Shown here: positions 47,059 through 60,900 of the stretch, piece after piece
How positions within the stretch are numbered: the stretch's first letter is position 1
Layout of the letters: the number at the start of each line of letters is the position of its first letter
NCBI GenBank assembly: GCA_028622995.1
Contig: JAJQJQ010000012.1
Coordinates: 1,736,001-1,800,000, forward strand
Source of the DNA: Panagrolaimus kolymaensis
Lineage: Eukaryota; Nematoda; Chromadorea; Rhabditida; Panagrolaimidae
Length of the DNA stretch: 64,000 nt
Direction: 5' to 3'
Notes under the pieces: generated by a model
Told to the model about the DNA's origin: nothing
Seen by the model: the letters and a program-made list of their open reading frames with translations, nothing else
Databases searched by the model: none
Made by a program: the position numbers and the translations under genes

Positions 47059-48136
47059 CTATGTTTGAAGCGAAGGCGTTATTTGAGGATGATGGAAATC
47101 ATGATACAATCTTTCAAAAGTGGAATACATTCTTCGAGCAGCCATATGTGCAAATTCAGCAGTAGGTCGATTTTCAGCTTTCAAAGATAAACAGCTTTTA
47201 AGAAAGAAGATGAGTGAACGAGAATATGAATCAGATGGAAATGGAATAATATAACCAAGTTGAATCTTTTTGTGAAGAGCATAAACATTTTCTGTTTCAC
47301 CATTAAATGGAGTTCGAAGTGTACATAATTCATATAATAAACATCCAAGAGCCCAAATATCTGATTTGAAATGATAACCACCATTATTTCGTTCAGGAGC
47401 TCGATACCATTCATTTCCAATAAGAGTTACAGCAGCTTGAGTATTTTTGCTGAATAAACGAGAGAGACCCAAATCACCAATTTTAACTATACCATTTGAA
47501 TTGATAAAAACATTAGCAGGTTTTAAATCTGTAAAACAAATATATTTAATCAAATATAAAGCAAAAATAACAGCTAACCTCGATGGAGAATTCGACGTTC
47601 ATGTAAATCTTTCATACCACAACAAATTTGATGGAAGATATACCAAATTGTTCTTTCACAAAATATCATATTCTTTTCTTTCATTTCCTAAAAACAATAT
47701 TATTATGTTTAGTTAAAGAACACAAAATAGCCAACCAAAATTTTATAAGATAAATCACCACCATCCAAATATTCAAGAGCAACAAACAAGACACCATTAT
47801 CCATAAAACTTTCAAAACATTGAACAACATTTTTACTTTTGATTTGATTCAATAAAGATACTTCATTCTTGCATAATTTTCGAAAATTTTCATCCAAATG
47901 TTTCAGCTGTAAAACCATACACATATGATAAATAAATATATTCAATAATAAAATGGAAAACTTACAGGTATTCTTTTGAGAGCACAAACTTTCTTTGTTG
48001 AAGGATGTTGAGAGAAATAAACTTCAGAAAAGGCACCTTCACCAAGCATTTCACCAATAACATAATTTGTACTTCGTTTATATGGAATAAAAGATCGTTT
48101 TCGAGTTTGATATGGATGAGGATGATTAGCAGCCAT
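47059..48136 (-). CDS. NEK6/7-type serine/threonine kinase, divergent
   Basis: Four exons run from ATG 48136 to stop 47059-47061, giving a kinase domain with a short N-terminal extension as in NEK6/7. The glycine loop is GEGAFSEVYF and the ATP lysine sits in VCALKRIP. The catalytic loop is HRDLKPANVF, with an intron inside the Asp codon (near 47580). The magnesium motif is GDLGLSRLF, DLG rather than DFG as in NEK6/7. The activation segment ends AAVTLIGNEWYRAPER where NEK6/7 have SLVGTPYYMSPER: the phosphorylated Ser is Thr and GTPYYMSPE is changed. The remaining landmarks (SDIWALGCLLYEL, LKAENRPT) are normal. Catalytic residues are present, so it is probably active. It is more diverged than expected for nekl-3, so I treat it as a paralogue. 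Confidence 0.88.
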
Positions 48137-48689
48137 TTCTTTTTGAATATTTATTTAGCAATAAAATTATTGATGAGATCGAGTAGTTTCGATTTGAAAA
48201 AGAAAAAATGATTGAAATGATGGTTGTCGTCAAAAATCATTGGCATCTGATACTTCTTTTAAAAGTGTGAAGTGCGCCTGCAAAGATAAAAGGTTATTTT
48301 AAAAAATTCAAATCATCGCCAACTTTCAATACTTTTTATTGGTGCTTGCTTTTGAAACATTGTTCCATTCAAATCAATTCCACATTTTTTAAGAGTAGAT
48401 TTTACCTTTTTTGCTTTCTGCAATAAATAGCTGACTCGAATGACATGTTGAAGACCTTTAGCTTTTAAAATGATTCCGAACAAATCAATCCCAGCACAAA
48501 TGTAAAGAATTTAAAAAAAATTAAAATATTAAGCAAATTTTTCGAAACATTTGAATATTACATATCTCAAGTACTTCAGATATTAAAAATCGTTAAACCC
48601 ATGCCAAATTACCCTATCTTGAAAATTTCATAACTATAAATCATCAAAATGGTAAAGTTTCCATATTCGGCGTTATGCTACAGTCTCAT
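48137..48689. other. Upstream region of the NEK-type kinase
   Basis: No ORF of note. It should carry the kinase promoter on minus. Confidence 0.4.
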
Positions 48690-48952
48690 TTTTTATCGCG
48701 AATGGGTGAATTTTTCAAAAAAAGTCTAATATTTATCGCGAATGTGTCCATTTTTTTTATCACGAATATGTCTATTTTATGTCACGAATGGGTCCATTTT
48801 TTATCACGAATTGGACTCACGAATGGGTATCAAAATCACGAATCGACCTCACGAAAAAATGAGAATCACGAATGTGTCTATTTTTTTATCACGAATGGGG
48901 TCCATTTTTTATCACGAAAGTGCATCACGAATGCACCGTTCACGAATAGGTT
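48690..48952. repeat. Tandem repeat, TCACGAATGGGTCCATTTTTTA-type units
   Basis: About 13 copies of a degenerate unit lie in 260 bases. Each has the core ATCACGAATG, and the better ones continue GGTCCATTTTTT or TGTCTATTTTTT, giving units of about 22-27 bases. Some units in the middle are shortened to 10-15 bases. The first two copies have ATCGCGAATG. Two overlapping ORFs cross the array but only reflect the repeat. Confidence 0.85.
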
Positions 48953-51900
48953 ATTTGCCGTAAATGACATATAAATCATCGATGCACTTTCAATGGCAGA
49001 CATGTGTCAAAAATACCGAAAGTAACATATTAATTTTAGCGGTTGTAAAAAAATATAAACTAATATTTTTTATTCAAAAATTACGTTATACCATGACAAA
49101 TAGTTTTTCTTTTGACTTTTTTCAATATAACTTAATTAAATCGTTTTTATTCAAAGTGATTATTGAATAACCTTTCTTTCAGCTGTGTGATGTTTGAAGC
49201 ATCGCAACTTGTTGTCTAGGTCCTGTGTTAAATATTTTTGTTTTTCTAGCAAAAAAAACTTTTGAAAAAATATGATGCATCAATAAGTTTATAATTGACA
49301 ATGGGATGAATTAAATTTGCGATCATTTGCTTACTTTTTTTTTTTATTTCTTAAAACTTTCATGCAGTTATTCATCACTGCTTCAAACAGTGATTAACAT
49401 TTGATGTCGGGACCATTGAAAAAATAAACCAATTTACTCTTGAATCATTTATTTTCGTGTGGATTAAAATTGAAATAGAATTCCTCTAATTCTCCTTCCG
49501 ATGTTGACTTTCGTGCTTGTTTTTTTCCAACATTTTCTTGTCTTCAAAATTTACAGAGGAACTTACACTCGAAAAAATGGATCAAGTAAATTAAAAAAAG
49601 ATGCAAGGTCAGTCTTCTTTATTGAATTTTACCTTTATCTTAAAAACGTTTTGTTCAGAAAAAAAAAAGAAGATTGCGTAAACCCTTTATTAATATTTTT
49701 ATTGTTTAATTTTGGTTTTAATAAATCTATTTTTAACTCAAAAAAAGATTATTGGATATACATACGTTAAAAAGAAACCCTATAGATTAAAATATTGTAT
49801 GGCTAGGCTTTCTTTATTTTTTTATTTAATCTTTTTTCATTTAGCAAGCAAAACGCAAAGAAATATATAATTGCTTTTGTTTTCATAAAAAATAAAATTA
49901 AAACCTTGACGTCAATCTTAACCTAAATGAATGCAAAAAGCAAGGCATAAGATAAATAAATAGCTTAAATTAATCCGTAAATATTTTATATTAATACATT
50001 AAAGGAGTCACCATTGAATGTGCTTCTTTACAGTATGCGAAACATTGTATTCATGAGTCTCATAATAAAAAGTGTCATCGTTTGGGAAAGGCCCAAAATT
50101 ATAATTGCTTTTTTTTCTGAAGCTTTTCAAACAAACAAAATCAAACATTGCACCATTCATTTTTTTTAAATATTTTATTTTTCCACATTAAAATTTATTA
50201 CTTTTAATTCTTTATTTTCCAATATTTTTCTTTCAATTTTTCGTTATTTGGCAGCAACCACACTATTTTTATTTTATTATTCACCTGGTCGTTTTTGCTG
50301 ACTATCCATCCAAGAAAAAGAAAGAAGTCCTATCCTATTTTGTCACGTTTTTTGCTTATTTTAAAATGCAAAGTTCTTTTTTTTTTTTATTGCGTATATT
50401 TTTTTTACATGCGTCATTTTTTTTTGTTAAACAAAAGATGAGGGATGATAGCTTTTTTGTTTGGAAAAAATCATATTTTGAAACACATTTTTTAACAACT
50501 TTTTTGCTTTCATTTTATTTTTTCAAGAATATTAGGTGACAAAGTTTTTTGCGTTTGGTTTTTTGCAACACTAAAAAAATTATCATCACACAGACAAAAA
50601 GTTTAATTTATTTTTTTCAAAGGTTTTTTTAATCGGCTTTTTAGTTCAGAAATTAATCATTCTCGTACCAATCTAAAATAAAAAACGGACCATTGCTGAT
50701 TTTTTCCCATCGAAATCGAAGGGTTTTTTTGCGTGTTTTTGGATCATTTGTTTCTCTCACTTTTTTTTTGCTATGTGTGTGTTTAGGTTTGTTCCTTGTG
50801 CAAATGTTTTTCAAATAGCTTTTTAAAAAAATATAGGAGACTCGCAACTGTCAAATATTTGTTTGTAAAAAAAGAGAATATATGTATGAGCTAATGAATA
50901 AGTCAACCACCACGTGAGTGTGTTTTTCTTTGCAACTTTTTTTGACTTTCACTTTAATAAATGTTTTTACCTGCAGTAATTGACCAAAAGAAACAAATAC
51001 ATATATATATATATTTTAAACTATACTTTTTTAAATTACTTTTTTGTATAGCCGTATTTCAATAATTGACTAATACCTTTCTTCTTTTTTTATAGATTCT
51101 CCTCCGTCTTTGTAGGATTAGCTTTGCCACTTTTTTGTTGTTGTTGCTTTAAACTCTTTCACCTTTTCTTTCTTTCCACCATTGCGCAAAGTCTTATTAA
51201 AAGCTGCGAAAGGAAGCTTTTTTTATAATGTTACTGCAGCAACCATTTTTAATTCAATTTTACTACCTTTATCGTGGCTGTTGAAATTGCTGCGAAGCCT
51301 ATTAGCTAAATATAATATGATAATTCACACACAATTCTTTATATTTTATAAATTTATTACTTATTCTCACATTTAAAGAATTTCAAGTGTAAAATACAAA
51401 AATTTTATCTGAGTAATATTTTGAAATATTTGTATAACGAGAAAGGTCTTTTACCCATTAATGTTGGTATTTTTAGAAGAGTTGGTTCCATTTTTTATTG
51501 AAAAAGTGGTACAAAAAGGTTTTTAAAGCGTTGGACAAAAAATTAATTTGGAATTTCAAAAATTTAAAAAATGAACTAAAGGGTTGTTAATTTTCACAAC
51601 ACAAAATAAGTTTTAATATGTCAGTTCCTGTGTTTTTTTTATAAGGCATTGTTTGACGAATATGTAAGTGTATATAAAAAAGAAAATATTCCTTAAACAC
51701 ACTTATTTATTTATTCATTCATTTCTTTCATTCAATCATCAAAAGGTAAACCGATTTATTTTATTTATTTTTCTTTGACATTCAAAAAAATCATGTGAAT
51801 AGTCTTTCTCAAGTGTGTGTAAGTAAATGAATGACTTTTGTATCAAAAAAATCGTATTTATTTCTTTTTTGAACTTTTTTCTTCAAAAATTTCGACAAAT

Positions 51901-54900
51901 CTGAAAGATTCGAAAAGTAAGCACGCGGTTTGACTTTTTTGTTATCAAAAATGGCGTTTTTTCGAGACAGATGGCTTTAATTTTTTTATGCTCGTCCATT
52001 TCTCCCCCATTTTTTTTAGATGAAGCTTGTCGAAATATCTTCTTTTTTCTTTTTTTTCTTTGAGCTGCTTTATTGGTGAAAAAGGCAAAATAAGAGAGCG
52101 GAAGCTTTTCAATCAAAAAAAATTGCCGTAATCACCGCCGCCACCACGCACCATGGTTTTTTTTATTCTTGTTCTTTGACATTCGTCTTCGACATCCTCG
52201 TCGTTGTGAAGAAGCAAAATAAATGGGACAACTTTGATTTGTTGCTTTCGGTTTGGTTCTTCCTTCAATTTAAACTCAAAACGTAAAAAAAATTTTGTTA
52301 GCCAAGACTTTTTAAAAAATCAAATTTTTTATTTCATATTTCTTAAATCAATCTTATTTTTATTTTATTTTTTATATTTGTTTGTTTCTTCTATCTTTAA
52401 AAAAAATCTTGTCACATGCGGGAGGATTTCTCTTTTGTGCTTCGACGATGATAGATATATGCTTGCTGTTTCAAGAGTCTTAAAGTAAAAGTAAAAATAA
52501 TGAAAATAAAAAGTATTGAAGCACAGCAAAATTAAATTAAATATGATGAAGTAAAAGATCCTTTCTTTTTTTCTTATTGTCTTTAACCTTAATGCTTTTT
52601 TTACCTTTCTACAAAAATATATAAATGAAGCTTTGTGAAATGAAATGCAAAGAGCGGGGTGACGAGTTTATTTGCAAAGTCGTCCAAAAAAAAGTTTTTT
52701 TTTTTCAAAAAAGAAAGGCGACATTTATACTGGACTTACTTAAGTTGCTATGTGTCTTAAATTAAATAAAGTTCTTTTTTATTTTTATTTCTAATGCTTT
52801 GCTTTCATAAGATTTTCGATATCATTTTTTGAAGGAGAAATTGTAGTCGGTTGTTTTTTTGCTTATTTGAGTAAGAAGTTGTAAATTAATGAGGAGGTGG
52901 AGGATTGATTTTTAAAGTTAGTTTTTTTGATTAGAAACTTTCTGGGAACATCGTAGTTAAATTTCGAAAGTTGATGAAATTTAATTATAAATAAACATTC
53001 TACACTTTTTGTTTAAATGTCACTAAATTTTCTAAAAACTTTATTCGTATTAGACAAAAGCCAGGTACTACCGACCTACCACTAATTTATTTTATGATTT
53101 TTTACGGAAACTCCCTCAGGAAATGTGCATCATCATCATCAATTTACGCACATTTCCACCACCGCCAACAAAAAAAATCTTTCCATTTTTGGTAATAATT
53201 ATTTCTCATGGGAGGAAAAAAAGAGGCAATGTTGTTAGAGATGGATGATTCACCGTTTTGCACATTTGTTCTTATTTATTATTTTCATTCATAACTTTAA
53301 AGACTTTACCATTTTCACTATTTTACATCAAATGTTTTATTTTTTATTTTTCAAGTGGGGCTTCTGCTTGCATAATTCAATTTTTTTTTCTTTCGAAATT
53401 TTTATTCTATTTTTTATTTTATCAAGAAGCGTTAGACAAGAAAAAAAGTCAAAACGACGACGACTTTAAATCCCTCATTTTCATAAATGTAGTCACATCG
53501 CTACTACTACTATTGCTATCAAAAAATATTTGTAATACATACATACATAGTCAAAAAAAGCCTCAAAAATGCAAATGGCAATTCATCTTTCCTTTTTTAC
53601 TTCTTTCTCACCTTGAATTTGTTTTATTTGAAATACATATTTTATAAACATAAAAAAAATAAATACAAATATTTTTATGGCGCTTTTTTATTTCACAAGG
53701 TTTCTTTTTTATTTTTTTCTTCCAAGTTATTCAAATATTTATTCATTTTTGATGAAGAAGGTTCAGCTTTAGTTTTCATCTTTCTTCCTTCTTTTTTTTA
53801 ATATTTAAGTTATGCATTAGAAATTTGAGAAATATAATAGGCAGCTTTAAGAAAAAGAAAAAAATATATATAAAATTATGTTTTAGCTTTGAACTTGGTA
53901 TTAAAAGCAGTCGATGGCTTTTGATTTTCTGGATAAAATATTAAAAATATTGTCAAATAAATTCAAAGTGTATGTATTCTTTATTCGTTCGATTCATTTC
54001 CTACCCAGACTCAATTTTGTAATTTTTTGTTAAAACGCAGGAAAGATTTGTTTTTTGCCGATAGAATACTTTTGCATTTTTATTTATGACCCTTTTCTAA
54101 AAAAAATTTTTTTTGGTTGTTTTATTTCCGCTCGGGGACATTTATCTATTTTTCATCCATTCCATCCACTATCGACCCTCTCCTCTCATTTTATGTGGCT
54201 TGCTGTTGGACTTGTTTTTAAAGCGTGCTTGAAACTTGAGAAGAAAATTTTTTTAGAAAACGATTTTATCCTTTTCTCTTCTTTTATTTTTTGTTAAAAA
54301 TTTTATCTTGCGCTTTTGCCTTTGCCAACAACGACGATGTTGGATGGCATCGTTGGAAATGAGGCAACGAATGCACACGCATTGAATTCATGGACGTTTT
54401 CAGCAATGGCAAAGGAAGCTTTCTTGTGGTGACAGCTTTTTTGCCTTTTTCAGAAGTTGTAGGATATAGTGGCAATAAAGAGAGAACATACCCACAACAG
54501 GGCGAAAATGATTTTTTTTGAAAAATTCCAACTCCGCCTTTTTGTTTCCTTTTTATGGTTTTGTCTTTTCATTCTTCTTTTTTTCTTTCATCGTTGGTGT
54601 GCTGTTTGGATGGTTGCAAATGTCTCACACGCTCGTGTCACGTTTAACGTTTTAAAAAGCAGCTAACGCTAGTTTGTCTGTCTTCCATCTAATTTTTTTT
54701 GCGCCCACTGAAATTTTTTCTCTCTCTCTCTATCCTTAAAAAGAAGCTCGGGAAAAAAATTCTTTCTCCATTCATTTGGGAATTTCCTCCCTTTTTCCTT
54801 TTTTTCAAAATGAAAACGAGCATACGTTCAAAAGAAATATTTTTTTTGTTTCGTTCAAAAATAAAAATGCAAGAAAAAGTAAATTTTTCTGTTATGTTGT

Positions 54901-57900
54901 TTGTAGCAGAAAAATGGAGCATTTGCCCATGCATAAAAATATATATACTAAAGGGCACCACCACCAGTCCGCAAACCACCATCTTCCCCTTCCAACATCA
55001 ATGTCCGTAGTAGTCCGTCTTCTTTGTCGTCGTAATCGACAGCTTTTGCTTTCTTTCCTTTTTTTTTATCGAAGATTAGCCGCTAGGGCTAGCTGCTAGT
55101 AACTTTACTGACTAACCAAAAAGCAAGCAACAAAAAAGGGGAGAGAGCCACAAAGAAAGAAAAAAGCTGACAGCCGGCTTCGTCGTCGTTTTTCCCTTCC
55201 TTTTTTTATATTTCGTTTCTATGGGGCAAAAAATGGATGGAAAAGAGGCAACAAGAGTGAGCACCGAGCCTTCACTTTGATAGTTTTTAAATATTGATTA
55301 TTTTATTTCTTTTTCTCTTTTTCTCCCTTGAAAGAATAAATAAAACTATTTTCCAACCAACACCCCTCGAGGCGACACAACAACGCAACGCTACGCTACG
55401 AGAGTAGCAGTAGCAGCTTTATTCAAGCTGGCTTCCTTTTTTATTTTTTCTAAAAAATAAAAAGTGTTGGAAACATACTTTCACTTTTTTGTTTTGTTTT
55501 GCGTATTGTATGTGCCACAAAATTTTCTACTTTTTTTTTGTGGCTGCGCAATTTTATTTTGTCCCTTTGTTTTATATTTCGTCGAGAAAAAAAATGAAAG
55601 GCATTTTAAAAATAAATAAAAATATATTAAAAGCTTTTTTAGCTTTCGCTTTGCCTAAGATTTTTTCCAAATGGTGACAGCTTTTCGTCTTCTTCAATTT
55701 TTTATATATGTCACCTTATGTTGGTTGTTGTGAATACCCTTTCTTTTTTTTAATATATTTGTTTGCTTCAGTTAAAAAATATATCGAATCTGTTGTCAAC
55801 AAAAAAAACATTAGAAAAGAGGGTTGGAAAAATAAAGGTTTGCTTATTTGCTATTTTTCAAAAAGTATAATATAATCGCTTGCTCTTTCTCTGTCTCATA
55901 AAAAGCCAAATGATTACTTTTAGAATTGGAAAAAATTCTTGCATCAAAAAATTTCTCATTTTTTAAATTTAATTTTATACTTTCTTTGATTAGTAATTTT
56001 TTAATCTTGGTTGGGCGTTATTGAAATCATGTGTTTTCTTTTCTCATTCTTACCTCTTCAAAAAAAAGAAGAGTGGAAATAGGAATGAAATTTAAAAAAT
56101 TTGATTTTGAATTTTGTTTTTTTAACCGATAAAAACATCTTTGAATCATTCAAATTGAATTCTAACTCGATGTAAAAAAGGAGAAGGAAAAAATATTGCT
56201 GATTAATATTATAAAAACTTTTAGAAGAATTTTTTTAATGATTGCTTTTCTCCAAAAAATTTATTGCTTTTCTTCCATAAAAATTAATTTGGTAGCTGAT
56301 GAATTTTGTGGTTGTTAAATTGAAAGCAATTAACTTGGCTATTATTTCATTCAAAATTAGATAACGCATCGTTTTTGCCGTGAGATTCTTCGTGATAAGT
56401 TTTTCCAATCTTTGTTTAACTAAACCTATGAAATCAATGAAAAGTTGGAAGCGAGTTTGAATTATTCAAAACTCAAGCTTATTAATTCATGCATTTTCAT
56501 GCGATCAAAAAAAGATAATTACGATAATTTTGGCTTCGAAGGGCAAATAAATACTGTTAATTTCAGCTAATTTTGTCTTAATGATATTATTGTTTGGCTT
56601 TAACGTAGACGAAACATTTTTATTTTGATTTCCTTTTCCCAATCGATTAATTGCTTGTATATCGCAAAAAAAGAAAACAAAACAAAACTGTTTTGGTACA
56701 AAACTAAATAGCCATCTTTTTTCATTTTCCACATCGCCGATGCTTTCACAATTCTTTGACTTTTTGTCTTTGCACCATTTTTACCGAATTTTTTTAAAAG
56801 TTAATTATTTTTTTATTTTTTGGTGGTAAATGCCAACCAACAACTAACTAACTAACCTTCATTTATTATTTAAGAGTTTTTATTACTGTTAAACACGCAT
56901 GCACCCAATTCGACGACGGCCACATACATATTTTTTCCCTCAAATTTTTTTTTCTTCATTCGACGACTAATTATCTTTCCCTTCCAATTTTCATTTATGT
57001 TATTATGTACAGCCACACAAAATATGTAGAAAGAGAAGAAAAAAAAACTAATCAACATTTTTTCTCCAATTTTGCTTTTAAAATTATTACATTTTTTTCT
57101 TTCTTGCTTAAGCTAGCTGCTAGCTTGCCACACTACCTCAATGTTTTTTAGCTTTCTTCTCATTTTTAAAGGAGAGCGAAGAGAGGAAGTTAATTGTAAA
57201 AACCCTAACGACAACGACAAAGAAGGCATCAACATCGTTGTTGCTTGCTGCTTGCTTACTTGAATTGCCTCCTCTGTTTTTATGACTGAAGCTTCAGACG
57301 TCCATAGTGGCGGCAGCACCAACTAACGACTTTCACTTTTATTCTTCAACAACGGCAATAGCGGCGTCAACGACATACATATTCACTTGTTGCTTGCTTT
57401 TATTGACGCTTCTAACAATAACTGCAACCCGTTGCTTGGGTACTACTACTTGCTGCTATTTCTATTGCGGTTGTTGAAGCCAAAGCAACAACACACGCGC
57501 CAGAAGAAGATGAAAAAAAAAATGAACGGCTGCAATTTTTTTTTTATTCAAAGCTCACATCTCCTCTTTCTTTTTTTTCGTTTGTTGTGCCACAATATTT
57601 TTTTTTCTCCTTTATTTTTACTTTTACTAAAAATGGCTTCTCTCATTTTCTTTTTTGTTTTTGTATTAGATGGGCTTATGAAAAAAAGAGAAATGAAAAC
57701 CTTACTTATAAAAGCTCCTCTCTCTCAGTTTTATATCGCCTCTTTAGTTTAGTAATAAAAGCTGCCACCGTGCGCAAAATGCAAGAAAGGAAAAAACAAA
57801 AAAAGGAAGAATATAGATAGATGTTTCCGGTAGAATAGGCTGCTTTTAAATATATTTTTTTGACTTTTTATTTAAAAAAATAGCAGTCGACTGCTGGAAA

Positions 57901-60900
57901 TGAAGGGATTCTCTTTTTTCTATGTTAGAGCGTAGTTTTTTATGGGAGGCTTCTTCAGATGTAAGCTAATTGCTTTTTTGGCTGTTTCAACAAAGAATGG
58001 GAAAAAAAAAGAAAGATAACTGAAAAAAAATTTCTTCATTCACATTTTTCTTTTTAAAAATAAAAATATTTGTGGCTTTTTTCGGGAATGTTCTTTTCTT
58101 TATTTTATGTTGTTGTTGAATGGCGTGAATCTCGAAGGTATTCATTCTATGTTTTCTTATTGAGTCATGATGGTCAACAACAATAAGTCAGTCAGTTTTT
58201 TTCATCCATGTTATGACGGCGTCAGAATTTTTTAAGTTTCGAAAACAAAATATATTTGGATTCTGATGCAAAGTGAACTCATCAAAGTTCGTTGTTGTAA
58301 AAATTGTTTCGTTATTTTACAGTGACAAGTTATTTGCTTATTCTTTTCTACCCTTATAATAATGTCTTCTTGCGTACTAAGACCGAATAAGATGGATTTG
58401 CCCTAAAATAACCATTGATTTTGTCTTTATTTTTTCTTATCTTTTTCTTTTGCTCAACTTTCGATGTGCACCTATTTTACATACATGCTTTCAACCTTCA
58501 AGTCTCCCTTACACCCGCATGAATTTCCAAAGTTCCCTAAATTTGAAAATTAATTGAATAAATAAAAAACTATTTTTTAAGGGAAAAATGTTTTCGATTT
58601 TTATCAAAAAATATATATACGGAAGTTTAAAAACAGATGGTTTTATTTATTTTTTTGAGACATTAGACATTAAAACAAAAAACTAACTTATTGATGTGAG
58701 AGAGTGTGAGTCAGTGTCACAGGGTTTTTTTTAACCCTTCTCCTTCGCCCACATCCTTCGTATTCCTTCCTTTGTGTCAAACGAATCAACGACAAGAGTT
58801 CAAAGGCACAATCAACTAGTTAACTAACATAAAAAAAACATTTACGTATATTCTTTCTCTCTCTATTTGCCGTCACCTTATTTTTATTTTTTTGAAACGT
58901 GTTCAAAAAGTTTTTTTATAACGGAATGGCGAAGGTGTAAGGAAATAAGATGATGAGAGATAAAAAGATGTTTTGAGGTCAAGGCAAGATTTGTAATTTT
59001 TTTTGCTGATCTTTTTTAGTTTTTTTTTGCAAATTGCTATTTAGTGGGAGGAAGATAAATAATAATCGACCGGAAGTTGCTTTTTTTTGCAAATCTTGTG
59101 AAAGTATTATTAGGTGTTTTTTGATGCATCAAAGTGTATGCTTCATTATGTCTATGGCGTTTGTTTTAAAACCCTTTCAAAAATTGGCACAGTTTTAAAA
59201 CAACTATAATATTTTTTTATTTTTTGTTGTTGTCTATTTCCCCATTTTTGACATTGAGAAGAGATGGTTGTGGTTAATCGCATTCGATTCTTTCTCTGAC
59301 TTTTTCTATTTTCATGGAAGAATGGAGAAGAAAAAATGCAGCAGTATTTTTTTCAATTCCCAAGTGTAAAATCCTTTCATATTTTTTTGTATGTATGTGT
59401 GTGATGGCAAGCAGAAACTGAAACATAAAAAAAATGGACATAGTAGTGAAAAAAATATTTTTGAGCCACTTTTTAATTATCGTTATTCCTGGTATGCATG
59501 CTTTCAGTCATCTTTTCTCTTCTGCTTTCTATTTTCTTGGTCTTCTTTCAAATAAGTCAAACGCAAAAAAAATGTAAAAGAATAATAACAAAAAAAGGAA
59601 TAATAAGAAGAAGAAAAAAAAACATTTTAGCTTGTTCTTCCTCCTCGTTTTCTGCTTCTGTTATCCACATTCAAGCAAGCAAGAACGAATAGAAAAAAAT
59701 TGAGGATGTTTAACATAGTTTTTTTGACGGCATCTTTTTTTTATGCTTTACTAAAAAAGGAGAAAAGGGAATTGGATAACACGTTTTTATTCTTTTTCCT
59801 ATTGTCTTCTTCCTTCCTAGCAGTAGAGTAGTCAGTCAAGTCAGTTAAGTTAGTCAATGAAAAAATGTGACTTTTTTGTTTCAAAATTTGCTAGTTTTAC
59901 GTTGCTCGGACGAAACCTTTGAATTTTCTGTTTTGTGTTGGAGCTTAAACGAAAAAATTTACATAATCAGCTAAAAATTAACCATTTGCTTTTTTGGAAT
60001 CGCGAAGAATGAAAGAATAAAGTGTTTCAGTTTTGGTTGAATTTGATTGTAGTTTTGCTGCTCGTCGATCGTCAAAAATAATTTTTATTTGTATGTTTGT
60101 TTCCTTTTTGTTTTGTATTTTTGTACCTAAAAAATTCCTTCTTCTTTTTTTAATCCCAAAATAAAAAAACACATAAAGAAGTTTTACAAATAGAACCGCT
60201 TTTTAAAAAAGAAAAATTGAGTGAGACATTGTTGGAAGGATAAGTAAAAGTGGTTTTATTTGTGCAACGATTATTTTTTCTTCCTTGCTGGTTGCTGCAG
60301 CAGCTACTAACAACAAAAAAACATCTAAAATAAGCATTCATTTTCTTATATATATTTATTCCTTTCCTTTCTTTTTCGTTTTTCATCTTTGATTGATTGA
60401 TTTCACTAAGACACACACCATCGTGGTTTTCGTCGTTGCCGCGTCGCCTATTTTTTTTTTTTACTTTTTTCTCCCTTCGTTTCTTCGACTTTGTTGGGCT
60501 TGCTACTACTTGCTTTTCATTTTGCGTGAGTGAGAGGCATACATATTTTTTTAATATTTTGTTCGAACGCACTTTTTTTTTGCCAGAGACGCAGAGCCGC
60601 CCCAATTTTGTTTTCATCCGTCTTTTTTTTCATTTTGCCTGTCCAATATGTTTCTTCTAAAAAAACCCTCGAGAACGCGACAGAAAAGGGAAGTGTGTTT
60701 GTTACACGCACATGCCGCCATCATTTTCGGTCTTCCTTCTCTTCTCCTTGTCTTCAACATATTCGTTTCTGCCAATGGCGGTTGGGGTTGCATTCTATCT
60801 ATCTCTCTTTTTTTCTTGCGTGAACATATAAATATACATACATATATGTATGTAAGTGTGTCCCCAACTACCACACCTTTACCTTTTCTTTCATTTTCTT

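Noticed and set aside
48675..48974. Overlapping ORFs across the tandem array read as a repetitive protein
   Set aside because: They mirror the DNA repeat in two frames at once and lack a promoter or splice context.
49501..49770. 89-codon plus ORF
   Set aside because: Phe/Lys-rich, no splice context, no recognisable domain.
57113..57322. ORF MVLPPLWTSEASV on minus in a GC-richer island
   Set aside because: It begins at TTG, has no ATG in frame near the start, and nothing connects to it; the island is more likely regulatory.
60150..60617. 155-codon Lys-rich minus-strand ORF
   Set aside because: Composition follows homopolymer runs; it overlaps several equally long ORFs in other frames.
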